Source: Oxalobacteraceae bacterium
GTDB lineage: Bacteria > Pseudomonadota > Gammaproteobacteria > Burkholderiales > Burkholderiaceae_D
NCBI GenBank assembly: GCA_027490725.1
Contig: JAIXXN010000052.1
Location: 1 to 59,599, forward strand
Length of the DNA: 59,599 nt
Reading direction: 5' to 3'
Part shown: one piece after another, positions 1 to 7,846 of the stretch
Layout of the letters: every line of letters begins with the position of its first letter
Position numbering within the stretch: position 1 is the first letter of the stretch
Notes under the pieces: model-generated
What the model saw: only the letters and a program-made list of their open reading frames with translations
Told to the model about the DNA's origin: nothing
The model's database searches: none
Made by a program: the position numbers and the translations under genes

Positions 1-1584
1 CTGCGCAAGATGAAGAAAACGGCAGAAGACTACCTCGGTGAAGAAGTCACCGAAGCCGTCATCACCGTGCCTGCCTACTTCAATGACTCGCAGCGTCAGG
101 CCACCAAAGATGCTGGCCGTATCGCCGGTCTGGACGTCAAGCGCATCATCAACGAACCAACCGCTGCAGCACTGGCAGTCGGTCTGGACAAGACCGACAA
201 GGGCGACCGCAAGATCGCCGTGTATGACCTGGGTGGCGGTACCTTCGACGTATCGATCATCGAAATCGCTGACGTAGATGGCGAGAAGCAGTTCGAAGTG
301 CTGTCGACCAACGGCGACACCTTCCTCGGCGGCGAAGATTTCGACCAGCGCATCATCGATTACATCATCGAAGAGTTCAAGAAAATCAACGGTCTGGATC
401 TGAAAAAAGATCCGATCGCCTTGCAGCGTATCAAGGCTTCGGCGGAACGCGCGAAGATCGAACTGTCGTCCTCGCAGCAGACCGAAATCAATGAGCCGTA
501 CATCGCCATGGCGAACGGCGCACCGGTCCACCTGACCCTGAAGATGACCCGCGCCAAGCTGGAATCGCTGGTGGAAGAGCTGATCATCGCCACCATCGAG
601 CCTTGCCGCACCGCGATCAAGGACGCAGGCGTGAAAGTGTCCGACATCGACGACATCATTCTGGTCGGCGGTATGACCCGTATGCCTAAGGTGCAGGAAA
701 AGGTCAAAGAGTTCTTCGGCAAAGATCCACGTAAAGACGTGAATCCGGACGAAGCCGTTGCTGTCGGCGCTGCGATTCAAGGTTCGGTGCTGTCGGGCGA
801 ACGCAAAGACTTGCTGCTGCTGGACGTAACGCCTCTGTCGCTGGGTATCGAAACCCTGGGCGGCGTGATGACCAAAATGATCCACAAGAACACCACGATT
901 CCTACCAAGTTCTCGCAAGTGTTCTCGACCGCTGACGACAACCAGCCTGCCGTGACCATCAAGGTCTATCAGGGTGAGCGTGAAATCGCCGTCGGTAACA
1001 AAGGTCTGGGCGAATTCAATCTGGAAGGCATCCCGCCAGCAGCACGCGGCACCCCACAGATCGAAGTGACCTTCGACATCGATGCTAACGGTATTCTGCA
1101 CGTTGGCGCGAAAGACAAGGCCACCGGCAAGGAAAACAAGATCACCATCAAGGCGAACTCCGGTCTGACCGAAGAAGAAATCCAGAAGATGGTGAAAGAC
1201 GCCGAGCTGAATGCCGAAGAAGACAAGAAAGTGAAAGAACTGGCCGAAGCGCGCAACCAGGCTGACGCACTGGTGCACTCGACCCGCAAATCGCTGACCG
1301 AATACGGCGACAAGCTGGAAGCAGGCGAGAAAGAGAAGATCGAAGCTGCGATCACCGAACTGGAAGGCTCGATCAAAGCTGGCGACAAAGCCGACATCGA
1401 CGCGAAAACCGCTGCCCTGTCGACCGCTTCGCAGAAGCTGGGCGAGAAGATGTACGCTGACATGCAGGCGCAGCAAGCTGCCGCCGGTGGTGCTGACGCT
1501 GGTGCCCAGCCAGGTGCCGAGCAAGCCAAGCCACAGGATGACGTGGTTGACGCCGACTTCAAAGAAGTCAAAGACAGCAAGTAA
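1..1584 (+). CDS. dnaK: Molecular chaperone DnaK (Hsp70), 5' end outside window
   Basis: ATP-dependent Hsp70 chaperone of the cytoplasm, working with DnaJ and GrpE. The reading frame is open from base 1, and the first residues ([14 protein letters not shown]) match the nucleotide-binding domain at about residue 120 of E. coli DnaK, so roughly 120 N-terminal residues lie outside. Visible are the Hsp70 signatures [15 protein letters not shown] and [13 protein letters not shown], the interdomain linker followed by the substrate-binding domain ([14 protein letters not shown]), and the C-terminal helical lid. The C-terminus is Ala/Gly/Gln-rich and ends with [14 protein letters not shown], a typical DnaK tail. 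dnaJ follows after a 116-base gap containing a terminator-like hairpin. Identification is certain; only the start is missing. Confidence 0.98.
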   Translation: MRKMKKTAEDYLGEEVTEAVITVPAYFNDSQRQATKDAGRIAGLDVKRIINEPTAAALAVGLDKTDKGDRKIAVYDLGGGTFDVSIIEIADVDGEKQFEVLSTNGDTFLGGEDFDQRIIDYIIEEFKKINGLDLKKDPIALQRIKASAERAKIELSSSQQTEINEPYIAMANGAPVHLTLKMTRAKLESLVEELIIATIEPCRTAIKDAGVKVSDIDDIILVGGMTRMPKVQEKVKEFFGKDPRKDVNPDEAVAVGAAIQGSVLSGERKDLLLLDVTPLSLGIETLGGVMTKMIHKNTTIPTKFSQVFSTADDNQPAVTIKVYQGEREIAVGNKGLGEFNLEGIPPAARGTPQIEVTFDIDANGILHVGAKDKATGKENKITIKANSGLTEEEIQKMVKDAELNAEEDKKVKELAEARNQADALVHSTRKSLTEYGDKLEAGEKEKIEAAITELEGSIKAGDKADIDAKTAALSTASQKLGEKMYADMQAQQAAAGGADAGAQPGAEQAKPQDDVVDADFKEVKDSK

Positions 1585-1592
1585 GATCGCCA

Positions 1593-1610
1593 TCCCCGCC
1601 TAGGCGGGGA
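1593..1610. repeat. Perfect 18-bp palindrome after dnaK
   Basis: TCCCCGCCTAGGCGGGGA is fully self-complementary and lies 8 bases after the dnaK stop codon, just before the intrinsic terminator. It may form an mRNA 3'-end hairpin that stabilises dnaK transcript ends. No T-tract follows it directly. Confidence 0.6.
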
Positions 1611-1618
1611 GGACGAGC

Positions 1619-1660
1619 GCCGAGCCATCGGCCGTGTAAGCGGTACCGGCTCGGCTTTTT
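1619..1660 (+). terminator. Intrinsic terminator between dnaK and dnaJ
   Basis: GCCGAGCC (1619-1626) pairs with GGCTCGGC (1648-1655), and TTTTT follows at 1656-1660. The loop is 21 bases. It probably attenuates dnaK transcription so that dnaJ is made in smaller amounts, since no strong dnaJ promoter is seen in the 40 bases that remain. Confidence 0.75.
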
Positions 1661-1700
1661 AGCATAATCAGTACATCAGTTACAGCAAGGTGCCGACAAG

Positions 1701-2837
1701 ATGGCAAAGCGAGATTTCTACGAGACACTGGGTGTCGCAAAAAATGCGTCGGAAGACGAGATCAAGAAGTCTTACCGCAAACTGGCGATGAAATACCATC
1801 CGGACCGCAATCCGGATAGCAAAGAGTCGGAAGAAAAATTCAAGGAAGTCAAAGAAGCCTACGAGATGCTGACCAATCCGGAGAAGCGCGAAGCGTATGA
1901 CCGTTATGGTCACGCTGGCGTCGATCCGAACATGGGCGGCGGCGGTGGCTTCGGTGGCGGCGCCGGTGGTTTCGGCGATGCCTTCGGCGACATCTTCGGC
2001 GATATCTTCGGTGGTGGTGGCGGCGGCCGTGGCCGCAATGCCGGTCCGCAGGTGTACCGCGGCGCCGATCTGCGTTACAACCTCGAAATTACGCTGGAGC
2101 AGGCGGCGCACGGTTTCGATACCACCATCCGCGTGCCGGCCTGGGACAAGTGCGATACCTGTAACGGTTCCGGCGCCAAGCCCGGCACCGCGCCGGTTAC
2201 CTGCTCGACCTGTGCCGGTCACGGTCAGGTGCGCATGCAGCAGGGCTTCTTCAGCATCCAGCAGACTTGCCCTAAGTGCCATGGCACCGGCAAGATCATT
2301 CCTGAACCTTGCGCAGCGTGCTCGGGTCAGGGACGCATCAAGCGCAACAAGACGCTGGAAGTGAAGATTCCGGTCGGTATCGACAGCGGTATGCGCATCC
2401 GTTCGTCCGGCAACGGCGAACCGGGCACCAATGGCGGACCCTCGGGTGACTTGTATGTGGAGATCCACATCAAGCCGCACGCAGTGTTCCAGCGCGAAGG
2501 CGACGACCTGCATTGCGAAATGCCGATTTCGTTTGCCAAGGCGGCTCTCGGTGGCGAAATCGAAGTGCCTACGCTGTCCGGCAAAGTCTCGTTCACCGTG
2601 CCGGAAGGCACCCAGTCGGGCAAGACCTTCCGCCTGAAAGGCAAGGGCATCAAGGGCGTACGCTCCGGCTTCGCTGGCGATCTGTTCTGCCACGTTGTGG
2701 TGGAAACGCCGGTCAAGCTGACCGACAAGCAGAAAGACATGCTGCGTGACTTCGAAAAACTGACCACCGAAGGCGGCTCGAAACATAGCCCGCAAACCAA
2801 AACCTGGCGTGACAAGGTGAAGGACTTCTTCGAATAA
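1701..2837 (+). CDS. dnaJ: Co-chaperone DnaJ (Hsp40)
   Basis: Type I Hsp40 that delivers substrates to DnaK and stimulates its ATPase. The 378-residue length is normal. The J domain (about 1-70) has the HPD motif at residues 33-35. A Gly/Phe-rich linker follows (about 77-117), then four CxxCxGxG zinc-binding repeats ([32 protein letters not shown]; about residues 150-212) and the C-terminal substrate-binding domains. The start is supported by AAGGTG about 10 bases upstream of the ATG. It lies directly downstream of dnaK, as in most proteobacteria, behind a partial terminator. Nothing unusual. Confidence 0.98.
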   Translation: MAKRDFYETLGVAKNASEDEIKKSYRKLAMKYHPDRNPDSKESEEKFKEVKEAYEMLTNPEKREAYDRYGHAGVDPNMGGGGGFGGGAGGFGDAFGDIFGDIFGGGGGGRGRNAGPQVYRGADLRYNLEITLEQAAHGFDTTIRVPAWDKCDTCNGSGAKPGTAPVTCSTCAGHGQVRMQQGFFSIQQTCPKCHGTGKIIPEPCAACSGQGRIKRNKTLEVKIPVGIDSGMRIRSSGNGEPGTNGGPSGDLYVEIHIKPHAVFQREGDDLHCEMPISFAKAALGGEIEVPTLSGKVSFTVPEGTQSGKTFRLKGKGIKGVRSGFAGDLFCHVVVETPVKLTDKQKDMLRDFEKLTTEGGSKHSPQTKTWRDKVKDFFE

Positions 2838-2866
2838 GCATCGTTGCAGCGAGCCTGCTAAAATCG

Positions 2867-2905
2867 GACCGCCGCACTGCCCCCAGGCAGCGCGGCGGTC
2901 TTCTT
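2867..2905 (+). terminator. Intrinsic terminator after dnaJ
   Basis: GACCGCCGC (2867-2875) pairs with GCGGCGGTC (2892-2900) in a perfect 9-bp stem, followed by TTCTT. It closes the dnaK-dnaJ unit and lies just before the carbonic anhydrase gene. Confidence 0.8.
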
Positions 2906-2923
2906 ATGTACGAGAGGAATAGC

Positions 2924-3601
2924 ATGAATGATCTGGATATCAGCGCGTCGCCCCTGAGTGGCTTATTGGCAAACAACCGGCGCTGGGCAGAATCGGAGGT
3001 CGAGCGCGATCCCGATTTCTTCAACCGGCTGGCACAGCAGGCGTCGCCCGAATATCTGTGGATCGGTTGCTCGGACAGCCGGGTGCCCGCAAATGAACTG
3101 CTGGGACTGGCGCCGGGCGATGTGTTCGTCCACCGTAATATCGCCAACGTGGTGGTGCATACCGATCTGAACTGTCTGTCGGTGCTGCAATTTGCGATCG
3201 ACGTGCTGAAGGTGAAGCATGTGATCATCGTCGGCCACTATGGCTGCAAGGGGGTGCACGCGGCCATGACGGGTACCCGCATCGGGCTGGCCGATAACTG
3301 GCTGCGCCATGTGCAGGACGTGAACCAGAAACACGAGCGCTATCTGGGCGATATCCTGCCGAGTAACAAGCGCGCCGAGCGCCTGTGCGAACTGAATGTG
3401 GTGGAACAGGTACAGAACGTGTGCCAGACCACGATCGTGCAGGATGCCTGGGATCGCGGTCAGGATGTCACCGTGCATGGCTGGGTGTATGGCCTCAAGG
3501 ATGGCAAGCTGCACGATCTGCAGATGACCGTCAGCGCCGGTCATGAGCTGGCGCCGCGTGTCGCACAGCGCCTCAGTCATTACGCGGTCGACGCCGAGTG
3601 A
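2924..3601 (+). CDS. can: Beta-class carbonic anhydrase
   Basis: Reversible hydration of CO2 to bicarbonate by a cytoplasmic zinc enzyme. The protein is 225 residues from the chosen start. The beta-class signature CSDSR gives zinc ligand C49 and the D51/R53 pair, and HYGC gives H105 and C108. An ATG 18 bases upstream (2906) is also in frame, but the ribosome-binding sequence GAGAGGA lies between the two, so the start at 2924 is preferred. The gene follows the dnaJ terminator, and the ANTAR regulator begins 76 bases downstream. Bicarbonate supply is a housekeeping need; a link with the nitrogen genes is not shown. Confidence 0.95.
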   Translation: MNDLDISASPLSGLLANNRRWAESEVERDPDFFNRLAQQASPEYLWIGCSDSRVPANELLGLAPGDVFVHRNIANVVVHTDLNCLSVLQFAIDVLKVKHVIIVGHYGCKGVHAAMTGTRIGLADNWLRHVQDVNQKHERYLGDILPSNKRAERLCELNVVEQVQNVCQTTIVQDAWDRGQDVTVHGWVYGLKDGKLHDLQMTVSAGHELAPRVAQRLSHYAVDAE

Positions 3602-3677
3602 GTGGGCGACCTGCGCTGGCAGGTTTGATTCTTGCTTCACTTTGGGGCATGAACCATCTTACGCACCAACACCGACC

Positions 3678-4301
3678 ATGAAACATCTCCGCATCGTGGT
3701 GGTCAATCCCGTCATCCTCGCCGGTGACGAGGATGATCTTGCCCTGCAGGCGCAGGCCGAGCGCGCCCGTGCGCTGCGCATCGGTCTGCTGGAGGCGGGC
3801 TACGACATCATTGCTTCGCTGCCGCCCGATATGTATCTGCCCGAGCGCATCGCCCAGTTGCAGCCTGATATGATCATCGTCGATGCCGAGTCCGACGCGC
3901 GCGATGTGCTCGAGCATATTGTGATCGCGACGCGTGATGAACGCCGTCCTATCGTGATGTTCACGGAAAGTGAAGATACCGCCAGCATGGAAGCGGCCGT
4001 GGCAGCCGGGGTTTCGGCGTATATCGTGGCCGGTCTGCACAGCGAGCGCATCAAACCTGTGCTGCAAGTGGCGCTGGCACGCTTTAAACGCGAGCAGAAG
4101 CTGCTAGACGAATTATCCGATACCAAGAGCAAGCTGGCCGAGCGCAAGCTGATCGACCGTGCCAAGGGCTTGCTGATGTCGCGCCAGAACTTTACTGAAG
4201 AGCAGGCTTACCAGAAGCTGCGCTCCATGGCGATGAGCAAAAACCTCAAGCTGTCCGAGGTAGCCCAGCGCATCCTCGATGTCGAGGATTTACTCGGCTA
4301 G
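3678..4301 (+). CDS. nasT: ANTAR-domain RNA antitermination regulator, NasT type
   Basis: Predicted RNA-binding regulator that lets transcription pass leader terminators of nitrate assimilation operons. It is 207 residues: a receiver-like N-terminal domain (about 1-125, beginning MKHLRIVVVNPVILAG), a coiled linker (about 128-150) and a C-terminal ANTAR domain (about 145-205) with the conserved pattern LIDRAKGLLM...TEEQAYQKLRSMAM. The frame is open further upstream to 3543, but that part overlaps the carbonic anhydrase gene, and family members start at MKHLRI. The ribosome-binding site is weak. It is encoded just before nrtA, and two fitting target leaders lie at 4638-4743 and 9427-9537. NasT is normally held by the nitrate sensor NasS; no NasS is visible here. 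Confidence 0.9.
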   Translation: MKHLRIVVVNPVILAGDEDDLALQAQAERARALRIGLLEAGYDIIASLPPDMYLPERIAQLQPDMIIVDAESDARDVLEHIVIATRDERRPIVMFTESEDTASMEAAVAAGVSAYIVAGLHSERIKPVLQVALARFKREQKLLDELSDTKSKLAERKLIDRAKGLLMSRQNFTEEQAYQKLRSMAMSKNLKLSEVAQRILDVEDLLG

Positions 4302-4307
4302 TCCCCC

Positions 4308-4372
4308 CCGGCTTGCCGCGCCGGCTAGCCGCTCCGGCTTGCCGCGCCGGCTTGCCGCACCGGTTAGCCGCA
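4308..4372. repeat. Five tandem 13-bp GC-rich repeats
   Basis: The units start at 4308, 4321, 4334, 4347 and 4360 and read CCGGCTTGCCGCG with one to three changes (CCGGCTAGCCGCT, CCGGCTTGCCGCA, CCGGTTAGCCGCA). The array follows the nasT stop codon. Neighbouring units can pair (CCGG with CCGG, GGCTAGCC within a unit), so the RNA may be structured. One further exact copy of the main unit lies at 50649-50661 upstream of purM. Confidence 0.85.
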
Positions 4373-4524
4373 GCTAATCACTATTGCCTGAAAAATAGGG
4401 ACGCAACGCGTTTGCGAGGCATTCGCCTTCAGTCTCGCTGATTGCCGTTTCACCGATGAGGCCGTGTCCGGATGTCGGATCTGACCCCGGGTTATAGAGC
4501 TCCCCCTGGTGTTGTCCAAAATGA

Positions 4525-4546
4525 TGCACTGCGCAATCGCGGTGCG
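4525..4546. promoter_or_regulatory. Possible NtrC-type enhancer site upstream of nrtA
   Basis: TGCACT, ten bases, then GGTGCG form an interrupted inverted repeat resembling the NtrC half-sites TGCAC and GGTGCA, although the spacing is wider than the usual five bases. The 17-mer TGCGCAATCGCGGTGCG (4530-4546) also resembles the whole site. It is centred about 97 bases upstream of the predicted sigma-54 start. This is a weak call made from position and partial consensus only. Confidence 0.35.
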
Positions 4547-4608
4547 TTTTATGCGCCATACTGCGGCGCTTTTTCCTTCCTGACCATGGTTTTACCCCTG
4601 TTAAAGGC

Positions 4609-4624
4609 TGGCACAGTCATTGCA
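4609..4624 (+). promoter_or_regulatory. Sigma-54 promoter of the nrtA operon
   Basis: TGGCACAGTCATTGCA matches the -24/-12 consensus TGGCAC-N5-TTGCW exactly, with GG at 4610-4611 and GC at 4622-4623. The expected start point is near 4634-4636, just ahead of the first ANTAR hairpin at 4638. Nitrogen control through NtrC is the natural expectation. Confidence 0.85.
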
Positions 4625-4637
4625 TTGCTATAGGCAA

Positions 4638-4698
4638 GCGCAACGATGCGCCCATGCACTCTGCCAACGGCGGTGGAGTACACCAGACAACGACGTCT
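4638..4698 (+). ncRNA. ANTAR-binding two-hairpin leader element of nrtA
   Basis: Hairpin P1 is GCGC-AACGAT-GCGC (4638-4651) and hairpin P2 is AGAC-AACGAC-GTCT (4685-4698), separated by 33 bases. Both loops are six bases with A at position 1 and G at position 4, the pattern recognised by ANTAR proteins such as NasR. The P2 loop end and 3' arm are also part of the left arm of the following terminator (from 4693), so P2 and terminator exclude each other. NasT binding would favour read-through into nrtA. Confidence 0.85.
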
Positions 4699-4743
4699 AC
4701 CGAACAGCAAGCCTTGCTTGACTGTGGGTGGACGTTTTTTTTT
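4693..4743 (+). terminator. Regulated leader terminator before nrtA
   Basis: ACGTCTACC (4693-4701) pairs with GGTGGACGT (4727-4735) with one G-U pair. An inner stem, ACAGCAAG (4704-4711) with CTTG-A-CTGT (4717-4725), extends it. T residues run from 4735 to 4743. The nrtA start codon is 26 bases further on. This is an attenuator rather than an operon end, because it lies between promoter and first gene. Confidence 0.88.
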
Positions 4744-4769
4744 GTTCGACAGACTAGACGAGGATAGCC

Positions 4770-6065
4770 ATGGATAACAAGCAGTCACCAGCGGAGGTAA
4801 GCCTGAACGGGGCGCAGCCTGAGGTCAATGTGACCCGGCGGGCAGTGGTGGGAAGCATGATTCATGGTGCAGGGCTGGTAGCGGGAGGCAGTATGCTGGG
4901 ATTGGCAACAGGTGGTGTGTGGGCGGCAGGTTCGGATAAACCGGAAAAAGAAGAGGTCCGCATCGGCTTCATTCCGCTGACCGATTGCGCGTCCGTGGTG
5001 ATGGCCTCGGTGCTGGGGCTGGACAAGAAATATGGCGTCAAATTTATACTGAGCAAGGAAGCCTCCTGGGCCGGCGTGCGCGACAAGCTGGCTAACGGTG
5101 ACCTGGATGCTGCGCACGTACTGTACGGCCTGCTGTATGGCGTGCAAATGGGTATCGGCGGACAGAAGAAGGACATGGCTGTGCTGATGGGCCTGAACAA
5201 CAATGGTCAGGCCATCACGCTGTCGAAAAAACTGGCCGACAAGGGCGCCGTTGATGGCACCACGCTGAATAAGCTGATGCAGACGGATAAGCGCGAATAC
5301 ACTTTTGCGCAAACCTTCCCGACGGGTACCCACGCCATGTGGCTGTACTACTGGCTGGCGGCGCACGGCATCAATCCGCTCAAGGATGCCAAGGTGATTA
5401 CCGTACCACCGCCGCAAATGGTGGCGAATATGCGGGTCGGGAATATGGACGGCTTCTGCGTGGGCGAACCGTGGGGCCACCGCGCCATCATGGACGGGGT
5501 AGGGATTACCGCCACCACCACCCAGGATATCTGGCGCGATCACCCGGAAAAAGTGCTGGGTTCGACGCTGGAATTTGCCAAGAAATATCCGAATACCTGC
5601 CGCGCCATGATGGCCGCCATCCTCGAAGCAGGCAAGTGGATCGATGCTTCGCTGGGTAACAAGAACCGCATGGCCGAAGTAATCGCCGATAAGTCCTACG
5701 TCAACACCAGTAAGGATGCGATCGACCAGCGCATTATGGGGCGCTACCAGAATGGTCTGGGCAAGACCTGGGACGATGCCAATTACATGAAGTTCTATAA
5801 CGACGGTCTGGTCAACTTCCCGTATCTGTCGGACGGCATGTGGTTCATGACGCAGCACCGCCGCTGGGGCCTGCTGAAAGAAGATCCGGACTATCTGGCG
5901 GTGGCCACCTCGGTGAACCAGATCGATCTGTACAAGGACGCTGCAGCGATGACCAAAACGCCGGTGCCGAAAAGCCCGCTGCGCAGTTCCAAACTGATGG
6001 ACGGCTCCGTGTGGGACGGTAAGAACCCGAAAGCGTTCGCCGCCTCGTTCAAAATCAAAGCCTGA
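4770..6065 (+). CDS. nrtA: Nitrate ABC transporter, periplasmic substrate-binding protein
   Basis: Captures nitrate (possibly nitrite) in the periplasm for the NrtBC importer. The 431-residue protein belongs to the NrtA/CmpA/NasS family (IGFIPLTDCASVVMAS, HVLYGLLYGVQMG, NMDGFCVGEPWG). A twin-arginine-like segment VTRRAVVGSM at about residues 20-29 followed by a Gly/Ala-rich hydrophobic stretch indicates export. This separates it from NasS, the cytoplasmic nitrate sensor of the same fold. The start is supported by GAGGATAGCC before the ATG. It is the first gene of nrtA-nrtB-nrtC-PilJ protein-cobA and is controlled by the leader upstream. Confidence 0.93.
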   Translation: MDNKQSPAEVSLNGAQPEVNVTRRAVVGSMIHGAGLVAGGSMLGLATGGVWAAGSDKPEKEEVRIGFIPLTDCASVVMASVLGLDKKYGVKFILSKEASWAGVRDKLANGDLDAAHVLYGLLYGVQMGIGGQKKDMAVLMGLNNNGQAITLSKKLADKGAVDGTTLNKLMQTDKREYTFAQTFPTGTHAMWLYYWLAAHGINPLKDAKVITVPPPQMVANMRVGNMDGFCVGEPWGHRAIMDGVGITATTTQDIWRDHPEKVLGSTLEFAKKYPNTCRAMMAAILEAGKWIDASLGNKNRMAEVIADKSYVNTSKDAIDQRIMGRYQNGLGKTWDDANYMKFYNDGLVNFPYLSDGMWFMTQHRRWGLLKEDPDYLAVATSVNQIDLYKDAAAMTKTPVPKSPLRSSKLMDGSVWDGKNPKAFAASFKIKA

Positions 6066-6076
6066 GAAGGAATGTC

Positions 6077-7024
6077 ATGAACGCCATGCTCCAACCTGAA
6101 TCGTCGTCTGCGGTGGACACGCTCGCAACTGCTGCGATTGCGGCGGCCACCGCCACCGCGGCTGCAGCGACTGCTGCCACGGCAGCACCGCAGCGCCGTC
6201 CGCGCCAGCCCGTGGTGGCAAACGCTACGGCGCGCGTCCGTCAGCAAGTGTCGGCGCTGGCGTTGAAAATCATCGCACCCCTGCTAGGGGCGGCCATGCT
6301 GGTGCTGGTCTGGCAGATCATCACCATCAAGAACAGCAGCTTTCCTACCCCGCTGACCACCTTGCACGAGGCGGTGACGCTGTTCTCCGATCCGTTCTAC
6401 CGGAATAGCCCCAACGATCAGGGCATCGGCTGGAACATCCTGGCATCGCTGCAGCGGGTGGCGCTGGGTTTCGGGCTGGCGGCACTGGTGGGGATTCCGC
6501 TGGGCTTCCTGATCGGACGGGTGCCGTTCGTGAGCAGCATGGTGGGTCCGATGATCAGCTTACTTAAACCGGTCTCGCCACTGGCCTGGCTGCCGATTGG
6601 TCTGCTGGTGTTCAAGTCGGCCAATCCGGCGGCGATCTGGTCGATTTTCATCTGTTCGATCTGGCCGATGATTATCAACACCGCGGTCGGGGTGCAGCGG
6701 GTACCGCAGGACTATATGAACGTGGCGCGGGTACTGAATCTGTCGGAGTGGAAGGTGCTCACCAAGATCCTGCTGCCATCGGCACTGCCTTACATTCTGA
6801 CCGGTGTGCGCCTGTCGATCGGTACCGCGTGGCTGGTGATTGTGGCGGCCGAGATGCTGACCGGTGGCGTAGGGATCGGCTTCTGGGTCTGGGATGAGTG
6901 GAACAACCTGAATGTCCCGCACATCATCATCGCGATTGTGGCGATCGGTGTGGTGGGGCTGTTGCTGGAGCAGGCGCTGGTGGCACTGGCACGGGCTTTC
7001 AGTTACGAACAAGTGGCAAGTTGA
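6077..7024 (+). CDS. nrtB: Nitrate ABC transporter permease
   Basis: Inner-membrane permease of the nitrate importer, 315 residues, with the binding-protein-dependent transport fold and the EAA-type loop (LNLSEWKVLTKILLPSALPYI). About six membrane segments begin near residue 58. The N-terminal 55 residues are unusually rich in Ala and Thr (AAIAAATATAAAATAATAA) followed by a basic patch QRRPRQP, giving a low-complexity cytoplasmic extension not typical of NrtB. The start codon has AAGGAATGTC upstream and lies 11 bases after nrtA. Confidence 0.92.
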   Translation: MNAMLQPESSSAVDTLATAAIAAATATAAAATAATAAPQRRPRQPVVANATARVRQQVSALALKIIAPLLGAAMLVLVWQIITIKNSSFPTPLTTLHEAVTLFSDPFYRNSPNDQGIGWNILASLQRVALGFGLAALVGIPLGFLIGRVPFVSSMVGPMISLLKPVSPLAWLPIGLLVFKSANPAAIWSIFICSIWPMIINTAVGVQRVPQDYMNVARVLNLSEWKVLTKILLPSALPYILTGVRLSIGTAWLVIVAAEMLTGGVGIGFWVWDEWNNLNVPHIIIAIVAIGVVGLLLEQALVALARAFSYEQVAS

Positions 7025-7039
7025 GAAAAGGCGGACATC

Positions 7040-7846
7040 ATGGAACAGGAAAAATTCATAGCGATCGAAGGCGTGGAGATGGTTTTCCATACCAAGAAGG
7101 GTGTGTTTCATGCGCTGCGCGAGATTGATCTGACGGTACGCAAGGGCGAATTCATTACCCTGATTGGCCACTCCGGTTGCGGCAAATCGACGCTACTCAA
7201 TCTGATCGCCGGCCTGACCCGGCCGACTGAGGGCGTGCTGTTGTGCGCGAATCGCGAAATCGCCGGGCCGTCGCCGGAACGTGCGGTGGTGTTCCAGAAT
7301 CATTCGCTGCTGCCATGGCTGACCTGCTACGAAAATATTCATCTCGGCGTGGAGCGCGTGTTCGGCAAGACGGAGACGCAGCTTCAATTGCGTGCCCGTA
7401 CCATGGGGGCGCTGGCGCTGGTAGGCCTGACGGCAGCAGAAACCAAGCGGCCGCACGAAATTTCGGGTGGCATGAAGCAGCGCGTCGGGATAGCCCGCGC
7501 GCTGGCGATGGAGCCGAAAGTGCTGCTGATGGACGAGCCGTTTGGTGCACTCGATGCGCTGACCCGCGCCCACCTGCAGGACGAGTTGCTGAAGATCGTC
7601 GCCGCAACCGGTTCGACGGTCGTGATGGTGACCCACGATGTTGACGAAGCCGTGCTGCTGTCGGATCGTATCGTGATGCTGACCAATGGCCCGGCTGCCA
7701 CCATCGGTGAAATCGTCGACGTAAAGCTGGAACATCCGCGTGACCGTGTCGCGCTGGCGCAGGATGCGCGCTATGCCGAGTACCGTAGTGCGGTGCTGGA
7801 ATTCCTCTACCGCAAACAGGCTCACCCTGCCAAAGAGGCAGCGTAA
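7040..7846 (+). CDS. nrtC: Nitrate ABC transporter ATP-binding protein
   Basis: Energises nitrate import. The 268-residue single-domain ATPase has Walker A GHSGCGKST, the signature EISGGMKQRVGIARAL and Walker B VLLMDEPFGALDALTR with the switch histidine in VTHDVDEAV. It lacks the NrtA-like C-terminal domain fused to cyanobacterial NrtC, so it resembles NrtD-type subunits. Its stop codon TAA shares a base with the ATG of the next gene, indicating translational coupling to the PilJ-domain protein. Confidence 0.92.
   Translation: MEQEKFIAIEGVEMVFHTKKGVFHALREIDLTVRKGEFITLIGHSGCGKSTLLNLIAGLTRPTEGVLLCANREIAGPSPERAVVFQNHSLLPWLTCYENIHLGVERVFGKTETQLQLRARTMGALALVGLTAAETKRPHEISGGMKQRVGIARALAMEPKVLLMDEPFGALDALTRAHLQDELLKIVAATGSTVVMVTHDVDEAVLLSDRIVMLTNGPAATIGEIVDVKLEHPRDRVALAQDARYAEYRSAVLEFLYRKQAHPAKEAA

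Larger units (their letters stand above)
4302..4608. other. Non-coding stretch between nasT and the nrtA promoter
   Basis: No convincing gene lies here. The stretch holds five 13-bp tandem repeats (4308-4372), a 13-mer CTGACCCCGGGTT at 4481-4493 that recurs at 51923-51935, and a possible NtrC-like inverted repeat (4525-4546). Short reading frames on the minus strand overlap the promoter and leader and have no homologue I recognise. Confidence 0.6.

Noticed and set aside
969..1628. Long antisense reading frames inside dnaK, dnaJ, nirB, nasA and other genes
   Set aside because: GC-rich codon use leaves long open frames on the complementary strand; the translations are low-complexity and His/Gln/Arg-rich, with no domain recognised.
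3543..3677. N-terminal extension of the NasT frame
   Set aside because: It overlaps the carbonic anhydrase gene, has no family match, and the protein family starts at MKHLRI.
4374..4788. Two short minus-strand reading frames (61 and 79 residues) opposite the nrtA promoter and leader
   Set aside because: They overlap the sigma-54 promoter and both leader hairpins, have no ribosome-binding site or recognisable homology, and their composition mirrors the opposite strand.
4770..6065. Reading the NrtA-family protein as the cytoplasmic sensor NasS
   Set aside because: It has a twin-arginine-like export segment and is followed directly by the permease and ATPase genes, so it is the transporter binding protein.
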